A stretch of DNA of 64,000 nt from Gillisella vitis. GTDB taxonomy: Bacteria; Pseudomonadota; Alphaproteobacteria; Rhizobiales; Rhizobiaceae. The position numbers and the translations under genes were made by a program. Under the pieces are notes generated by a model, which worked only from the letters and a program-made list of their open reading frames with translations, searched no databases and was not told the origin of the DNA. Location: NCBI GenBank assembly GCA_009744235.1, contig WPHV01000008.1:222694-286693 (forward strand), written 5' to 3'. Below, one piece after another: positions 59,061-64,000 of this stretch. How positions within the stretch are numbered: the stretch's first letter is position 1; every line of letters begins with the position of its first letter.

Positions 59061-61388
59061 TCAGAATGTCACTCGAAGCCCGGCATAGAAGGCGCGACCG
59101 TCGCCAGGAATGTAACCTACCGAATTTGTCAGGCCCAAACTGGGGATGGAGTTGACTTTTATAAGCGCTGCCATTGCGTTATATTTTGTATCGAAAACGT
59201 TGGTTATCAGCCCGAAAATTTCAGCATTGTCACTGAGCTTGTAGCTCGCATTCAGTGAAAGGAGCGCATAAGGGTCTGACTTTTTGAGCGTATTGTTTTC
59301 GTCAAATTGAGCATAGCTTCCAGCAACTCCCGTACCCAAAGCGCCAATTTTCAGACGATCATTGACAGCATAATCGACACTCACGTTCAATATCTGGTTC
59401 GGGATATTGGGCATTTCCGAGCCCTTGGGAACAGTGATATTGCCCATTGCATCTGCAGAGGGATTATCCGAACTGAATTCTGTAAATTCCTCTTCGAAGG
59501 TTGATTTTTGCAGGATGTAGTCCAGGCCAATCGTCCAGGGACCGGTTTCCAGGGCCGCATTGAAGCGAACGCCCCGGCGCCAGCTATCGCCTACATTGCT
59601 GAACATCGGGCGTGTTTCACGCAATACCAGCCAATAGGTATCCGAGGTCATCTGCGAGAACAGCCGCACATTCCATGATAGGGTTGCATCGCCGAGCACG
59701 GTGTTTTGTCCGCGAAGGCCAGCTTCGAAATTGTCCGAATGCGTCTGCAAAAGCGGTTCGTCGGCTATTGGAAAATTGGGAAACGCGCAGGTTGATGCGA
59801 GATTGCTGCACATCGTTCCAAAGGACGTGGGAGCCCGGCTTTCGCGGTTGTAGCCGGCATATCCCACCAAATCACTGTTGAACTTGTAGGTGAGGCCGAT
59901 TGAGGGATCGACGCTGTAGTAGGTTTTGTGCATGTTCAGATCATAGTCGTAGGTGACGTTCGTTGCCGAGCCGTTATAGCGATTGAGGTCTGAAACATTA
60001 AATCGCAGTGCACTGCCAACTGTCAGCCGATCCGTCACCGCCAGTTGATCCGCAGCATAAAGCGAGAAATAGAGCGCTCGCAAATCTGCCGAGGTTGTCT
60101 GATAGACTCCTTGGTCATTGGTGTAGACATAGTCGCTGGTATATTCACCCAGGCTTCTCGAAACCGTACCCGAGGTCGTCGATCCGTCGAAAGCGGCGCC
60201 GATGACGAAATCGTTAGCACGACCAAAAACTGTGCCGCTGTTTCGTCCCTCAAGTGACCCACCGTAGGTATAGGCGTCTTCACTGTAATTCGTAAGCGAC
60301 GCGTAACGATAGGAACTGGAATATAAAGGAAAGCGATCACCGCTCAGCGTAAGATAGGGCGAGCCCATCATGTTGCAAAGTGTCGCTGCGTTGTCGGTGC
60401 AGGATTGCGGGGTTTCACCATCGGCCCAGTGCTTGGTCCGTGACACGTGCCCAATGTAGGTTTTGCCATTCAAGTCCCAACCTGTATCGGTCTCATGCTC
60501 GCCGGAAAGCTGTATCTTCCATCGTCTGTCAGTGTCGCCGCTTGGCGCTATGAAGGAACTTGAACGGTCCTTCGCAAGCATTTCGGCCGGTGTCAGGCCG
60601 TTGCCGGAGGACTTGAGGTCCTGGCCACTAAAGGAGAGGTGCAGGTTTGACGTCTCATTTCGCCAACCCAGATCGCCATAGAACTCGTACTGTTTACTGT
60701 CGGTATTATCACGCCAGCTCGGATCCTGAATTCTGCTGCCGGCGAAATAGGTAGAAAAGTTGTTTTTGGATTGGCCAGTCTGGATGGTCTCGCGATTGCG
60801 CCCGAAGGAGCCCCCCATCGTGTAGATTTCGGTTCCGACATGATTGAACCCGTCCGGGGCCGGGCGCGGTTTGGCCAGATCCCCAAAACCGATCAGAATT
60901 TGATCCGGCTTCAGTGCTCCCACCATGCCCTGGGGCATGACAAAAATCGGATTGATGTTGCCAATTGCCGCAGGTCCACCAAGAGGTGGACCGAGATTGA
61001 ACGATTTGCGCGGCACGATCATCCCAAAGGGCGGCGGCGGCAATCCATCTGGTCCAGGTGCCGCTCCCGGACCAGCACCCGGACCTGGTCCTTGACCAGG
61101 GCCTGGACCTGCTCCGGAACCGGGGCCCTGGCCTGGTGCTGCACTTGGACCCACACTTGAACCATTGTCCACCAACGTCAGATCCGGGCAATTCTTGGTG
61201 TTGGGATCTTTCGAACGCTTTGTCTGGTCACCGCCGGGACAATCAAGCCTCTGCGTGTCCGTCGTTGGATTTCGGTTTGTCTTGGCTTTTTTAACTGCGC
61301 CATCCTGTGCGTAGGCTCCCGCGCAAACCATCACCAAAGTGAGGGCACAGCAACTCGCAGCAAGACATAAGCCTGCCTTTGAACACAT
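59061..61388 (-). CDS. TonB-dependent-type outer-membrane receptor without a recognisable plug domain
   Basis: A 775-aa outer-membrane beta-barrel protein. A signal peptide (CLAASCCALTLVMVCAGAYA) is followed by a polar segment, a Gly-Pro-rich run (GQGPGSGAGPGPGQGPGP and on), and then barrel-type sequence from about residue 190 to the end, closing with AFYAGLRVTF and an aromatic C-terminal Phe. The family's N-terminal plug, which normally blocks the pore, is not recognisable; the Gly-Pro stretch takes its place. I chose the ATG at 61388 because GGGGAGGACAAGGA lies ahead and the signal peptide follows directly. Presumably it admits aromatic compounds. Confidence 0.8.
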   Translation of the reverse strand: MCSKAGLCLAASCCALTLVMVCAGAYAQDGAVKKAKTNRNPTTDTQRLDCPGGDQTKRSKDPNTKNCPDLTLVDNGSSVGPSAAPGQGPGSGAGPGPGQGPGPGAGPGAAPGPDGLPPPPFGMIVPRKSFNLGPPLGGPAAIGNINPIFVMPQGMVGALKPDQILIGFGDLAKPRPAPDGFNHVGTEIYTMGGSFGRNRETIQTGQSKNNFSTYFAGSRIQDPSWRDNTDSKQYEFYGDLGWRNETSNLHLSFSGQDLKSSGNGLTPAEMLAKDRSSSFIAPSGDTDRRWKIQLSGEHETDTGWDLNGKTYIGHVSRTKHWADGETPQSCTDNAATLCNMMGSPYLTLSGDRFPLYSSSYRYASLTNYSEDAYTYGGSLEGRNSGTVFGRANDFVIGAAFDGSTTSGTVSRSLGEYTSDYVYTNDQGVYQTTSADLRALYFSLYAADQLAVTDRLTVGSALRFNVSDLNRYNGSATNVTYDYDLNMHKTYYSVDPSIGLTYKFNSDLVGYAGYNRESRAPTSFGTMCSNLASTCAFPNFPIADEPLLQTHSDNFEAGLRGQNTVLGDATLSWNVRLFSQMTSDTYWLVLRETRPMFSNVGDSWRRGVRFNAALETGPWTIGLDYILQKSTFEEEFTEFSSDNPSADAMGNITVPKGSEMPNIPNQILNVSVDYAVNDRLKIGALGTGVAGSYAQFDENNTLKKSDPYALLSLNASYKLSDNAEIFGLITNVFDTKYNAMAALIKVNSIPSLGLTNSVGYIPGDGRAFYAGLRVTF

Positions 61389-61588
61389 TCCTTGTCCTCC
61401 CCAAGTTATGCATGTCGTTTTTTGGAAATAGCTAATCGATGACCCGCTCCCATTCGGGCCTGCATCCATCAACGATGACCGATCAGGGGTCGCGCCCTGA
61501 TCGGTGATGGCTTTCAGAGTGTGAAAGCGATCAAAATTGCACGATTATTCCCTTTGAATTTTGCGGCTTGCTCCCTTCCGCAAGCCGC

Positions 61589-62224
61589 TCAAGGGCAACG
61601 ATATTCACGGCTACAGTAAACGAGCGCCCGCGCTCCTTCAGCTTCACTGACCTCGTCAACTTCTGCGATAATGAGCATATGAGTGCCAACAATCTGGGTG
61701 AAGCTGACTTGGCAATGGAACACCGCGGTCGCCTCATTCAACTCTGGAATCCCGAAGGCATTGGTCTTCCAGTCGCCCATCGCGAATTTATCGGGCAAAA
61801 ACGTCCCGAAACGGCCTGCAAAGGCATCGGCTATGGGAATATGCTTGCGTGCATTCAGAACATTGAGAGTGAAATGGCGGTTTTTCTCGAGGGCCTGACA
61901 TGTGCGTGAGGACTGGTTGAGGCAGATCATCAGGGTCGGTCGGTCTCCATCGGCAGAGACGGAACTCATTGCTGAGATTGTGACGCCCGCACGCCCTGCC
62001 GGGCCATCGGTGGCAACAATAGAAACGGGAGCCGCAACCCGCCCCATGCCAGAGATGAATTTCGCTTTCAGAGCGGCTTTTTCCTCGGCTGCGGTCAGCC
62101 CGCCTCCGCTTGTCACAGCCGAAGTCTCTATCTGCTGTGGTTCTGATGTCCAGTCCGTTGCAGGAGGAACACTCTTGGTGTCTGCCGCAACTTTGTCGCT
62201 GTTGGTGTGAACGTGATGTTGCAT
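61589..62224 (-). CDS. flavin reductase-family protein
   Basis: A 211-aa NAD(P)H:flavin reductase of the HpaC/FMN-binding split-barrel type. Patterns are FISGMGRVAAPVSIVATDGPAGRAGVTISAMSSVS and PTLMICLNQSSRTCQALEKNRHFTLNVL. It has an unusual N-terminal extension of about 50 polar residues. GGGAGG precedes the ATG at 62224. It lies 50 bases after the oxygenase gene, so it should supply reduced flavin to that enzyme and perhaps also to the paralogue at 50.3 kb. Confidence 0.88.
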   Translation of the reverse strand: MQHHVHTNSDKVAADTKSVPPATDWTSEPQQIETSAVTSGGGLTAAEEKAALKAKFISGMGRVAAPVSIVATDGPAGRAGVTISAMSSVSADGDRPTLMICLNQSSRTCQALEKNRHFTLNVLNARKHIPIADAFAGRFGTFLPDKFAMGDWKTNAFGIPELNEATAVFHCQVSFTQIVGTHMLIIAEVDEVSEAEGARALVYCSREYRCP

Positions 62225-62274
62225 ACCCACCTCCCATTGAGTTTCGCGTGCGCCTGTTTTCCAATTCCTGTTGC

Positions 62275-63564
62275 TTACGGGCGGGGGCCTTGCGGTCCTT
62301 CTGGAAATTTCCGCGCAGCCAACTGCATGGCCGTTTTGTCGAATTGCAGGCCGGGATTGGTGCGCGCCATGGAAATGTCACGGTAATAGCGCTGAAGCCG
62401 TGAACCATTTTTCGCCGAAGTGCTCGTGCCGGCAGCACTGTAGAGGATCTCAACCGCGTCCATCGACAGATGCGCCGCGTGCTGCAACCCTGCTTGAATG
62501 CGAAGATCATCGAACTCCGTATAAGCGCTGGGGTCCTTCACGCCACGTTCGCAATAGTCGAGATAGGAACGAGTGCCGGCTGCCAGAGCATTGGATGCCA
62601 TTTCGAGCATGCCCAGTGCGACGCCATAGGGTCGGTGGAAGTCTGGCACACCTGGCATCGGCGGTCCGAGTTTCGGAGCCCCTGCCCGCAGTCCTACGAT
62701 CCGTTCGAATTCGTCCAGCGCAGCAAAGCCGACACCCACCAAAATTGAGGTGATCTCCGCCTGGAAGAAGCCGAACATACGGCCTGAATACATGGAGTTG
62801 CCGTGCAATTTGTAACCTTCGGTGCCACCATCGATATTGACGGCGAAGAAGTTTTGGCGGACCAGCAGAGCCTTGGGGATCAATTGCTTGTCGATGCGGA
62901 TACTGTTTGAGCCACTGGCACGCATGCCGATGAAGTCGCGCCAGTTGTCGATCATCTCCCAGCCAGACCTTGGAACCATGGCAATCCCAAGTTCGGGCGG
63001 GCCGTCTTTCGCCGGGCCAGCAATGCGAACGCCAACGATAGCATGCGTGCTGTAGGGCGAACCGGAGCAATAATCCCAGGTTCCGTCAATGATCCAGCCG
63101 TCATCGCATTCCGTGGCTGTCCCGCCTGGCACGCCGCGGGCCGGGGCTGCAAATTCACCGTCATCGCCAAAGATGATGTCTTGGCCGGTCTTATCAAACA
63201 AAGCTGCAGCATTTACGGCATGTCCGGAAGCAAGGCAGAGGCACCAGCCAGAACCGGGGCAGCCTCGCGCAATTTCGACGATGACACGAGAAAAGACCGT
63301 CAGGTCAAATTCATAGCCGCCATACATGACAGGCTGCAGGATTCGATAGAAACCAGCCTTGCGAAAACGCTCATGCATTTCAGGAGAATATGTGCCTCGC
63401 TCTTCTGCGTCGGCTTGGCCGTCGAGCAAAAGCGGCCGCAAGTCAATGGCGCGCTGTATGATCTGCTCTGGTGTGAGGCCGGGTTCAGGTTGCGCCAAAG
63501 GCGTTACCTGTTTTTGAGTGCTCTTTGTGGCGAGTACCACGGTGCGTTCTTTGGCAGCGACCAC
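62275..63564 (-). CDS. acyl-CoA dehydrogenase-fold flavin-dependent monooxygenase (second copy)
   Basis: A 429-aa group D monooxygenase oxygenase component, clearly a paralogue of the protein at 50.3 kb. Shared patterns: KAGFYRILQPVMYGGYEFDL, IARGCPGSGWCLCLASGH, DFIGMRASGSNSIRID and YSAAGTSTSAKNGSR. The flavin reductase gene follows directly. Together they form a two-component phenol hydroxylase whose substrate is unknown. No IclR or LysR gene lies next to its promoter in the window. Confidence 0.87.
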   Translation of the reverse strand: MVAAKERTVVLATKSTQKQVTPLAQPEPGLTPEQIIQRAIDLRPLLLDGQADAEERGTYSPEMHERFRKAGFYRILQPVMYGGYEFDLTVFSRVIVEIARGCPGSGWCLCLASGHAVNAAALFDKTGQDIIFGDDGEFAAPARGVPGGTATECDDGWIIDGTWDYCSGSPYSTHAIVGVRIAGPAKDGPPELGIAMVPRSGWEMIDNWRDFIGMRASGSNSIRIDKQLIPKALLVRQNFFAVNIDGGTEGYKLHGNSMYSGRMFGFFQAEITSILVGVGFAALDEFERIVGLRAGAPKLGPPMPGVPDFHRPYGVALGMLEMASNALAAGTRSYLDYCERGVKDPSAYTEFDDLRIQAGLQHAAHLSMDAVEILYSAAGTSTSAKNGSRLQRYYRDISMARTNPGLQFDKTAMQLAARKFPEGPQGPRP

Positions 63565-63873
63565 GTCTGAATGCTCCTTGTTTTGAACTATTCATTCATC
63601 GTGTCAGGCTGACTTAAGACGAACAAGGATCAGACAAACTACGTCCGTCGTGCGTACAAAAATCGATTGCCAAATATAAATTTATATAAAATTCAATGGG
63701 TTGTATCTATAGCTGAAGAACGCCAAGGTATGGGGAGCGGGTGTCCCATGTTTGATGAATGGCACAGCGCCGTCCTGTTCAAAGTGCAGGGGCCGCTGGT
63801 CTAGATTTGCGTTTGGAAAAGTGTGTTGCTTGCGGTTCCGGGCAGCTTCATGGGCTGATTATTGCCCACCCTT
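63565..63873. other. upstream region of the second monooxygenase gene
   Basis: About 310 bases between the gene start and the IS-like sequence. The part near 63565 is AT-rich and should carry the promoter. No gene was recognised. Confidence 0.4.
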
Positions 63874-64000
63874 TGTCAATCGGCTCGGAATGTTGACCCC
63901 TTATCGGCGTCCAATCTTCACCCCCCTGTAGCCGATCAGCGCTTGGCCTGCCCGGCGCTGGCCGGGGTTGCAGAGGGTAGGCCAAGTGCGGGTGATGTCG
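63874..64000. mobile_element. probable end of an IS21-family element (cut by the window)
   Basis: From TGTCAATCGGC onward the sequence carries repeated TTGACCCC / TTCACCCC blocks with TATCGGCGTCC between them, a layout I associate with the multiple terminal repeats of IS21-type elements in rhizobia. A near-perfect inverted pair CTTGGCCTGCCC / GGGTAGGCCAAG follows at 63942-63986. No transposase frame is complete in the window, so the call rests on end-sequence appearance. Confidence 0.4.

Noticed and set aside
61058-61294. Tandem DNA repeat reading of the Gly-Pro region as a CRISPR or minisatellite
   Set aside because: The repetition is of codons for Gly and Pro within an open gene, with no spacers or fixed unit length.

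Overview
The window looks like a chromosomal or megaplasmid segment from an alphaproteobacterium of the order Hyphomicrobiales (Rhizobium, Agrobacterium or Ochrobactrum-like). This rests on gene families and style: twin-arginine ABC binding proteins, a GAAC-N7-GAAC LexA box, many ATGA start/stop overlaps, a MerR-type regulator beside gabT, and IS6 and IS21-type insertion sequences. No rRNA, tRNA, CRISPR array or replication origin was seen. Nearly all of the window is accessory metabolism.

Layout. (1) 11-7865, minus strand: an operon with an isocitrate-lyase/PEP-mutase-fold enzyme, a five-gene oligopeptide-type ABC importer and an aromatic/aspartate aminotransferase. (2) 7971-15660: a mosaic, mobile-looking stretch. 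It holds an ORF tail cut by an intact IS6-family element, a three-domain MerR/XRE/cupin regulator divergent from gabT, AbiEii-like debris, and an SOS-type DNA-repair pair (radical SAM protein plus DUF4130-UdgX fusion) under a LexA-like box. It ends in a decayed IS6 transposase and the tail of a tyrosine recombinase. (3) 15840-16924: an Lrp/AsnC regulator with a LysE-type exporter. (4) 17071-28040: a carbohydrate module with a Gfo/Idh/MocA oxidoreductase, a xylose-isomerase-like TIM barrel, a ROK regulator, a four-gene ABC importer and a GH38 alpha-mannosidase.

(5) 28222-40494: a small unlisted gene, then a hydroxyquinol pathway. It encodes a phenol-type FAD hydroxylase, hydroxyquinol 1,2-dioxygenase, a tautomerase-like protein, maleylacetate reductase, a LysR regulator, a complete Liv-type ABC importer, a carboxymuconolactone-decarboxylase (CMD) family protein and an IclR regulator. 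(6) 40605-63564: a second aromatic-catabolism region. It has two FAH-family hydrolases, a VOC/extradiol-like protein, a HbpS/GlcG-like protein, a MmgE/PrpD protein, a second FAD hydroxylase, two more CMD-family proteins, an SDR, a dienelactone hydrolase and an MFS transporter. It also has two paralogous acyl-CoA-dehydrogenase-fold monooxygenases with one flavin reductase, an SRPBCC protein, a fused CoA-transferase, a thiolase with its DUF35 partner, a maleate-isomerase-like protein, an IclR regulator and an unusual TonB-dependent-type outer-membrane barrel. The window closes in what looks like the end of an IS21-family element.

How the genes could work together (inference): the Liv-type importer, the MFS permease and the outer-membrane barrel would bring in aromatic acids or phenols. 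The hydroxylases convert them to hydroxyquinol-type intermediates, and intradiol cleavage plus maleylacetate reductase yield 3-oxoadipate. The CoA-transferase and thiolase could complete the route to succinyl-CoA and acetyl-CoA. The second cluster probably handles another, unidentified aromatic substrate.

Most worth a second look: the LexA box on the UdgX cassette, a barrel with no visible TonB plug, a 19-bp operator-like element present twice at 42.3 and 42.8 kb, long palindromes at 11.3 and 46.0 kb, the catalytic-loop change in the PEP-mutase-like enzyme, and the unlisted 58-residue gene at 28.2 kb.
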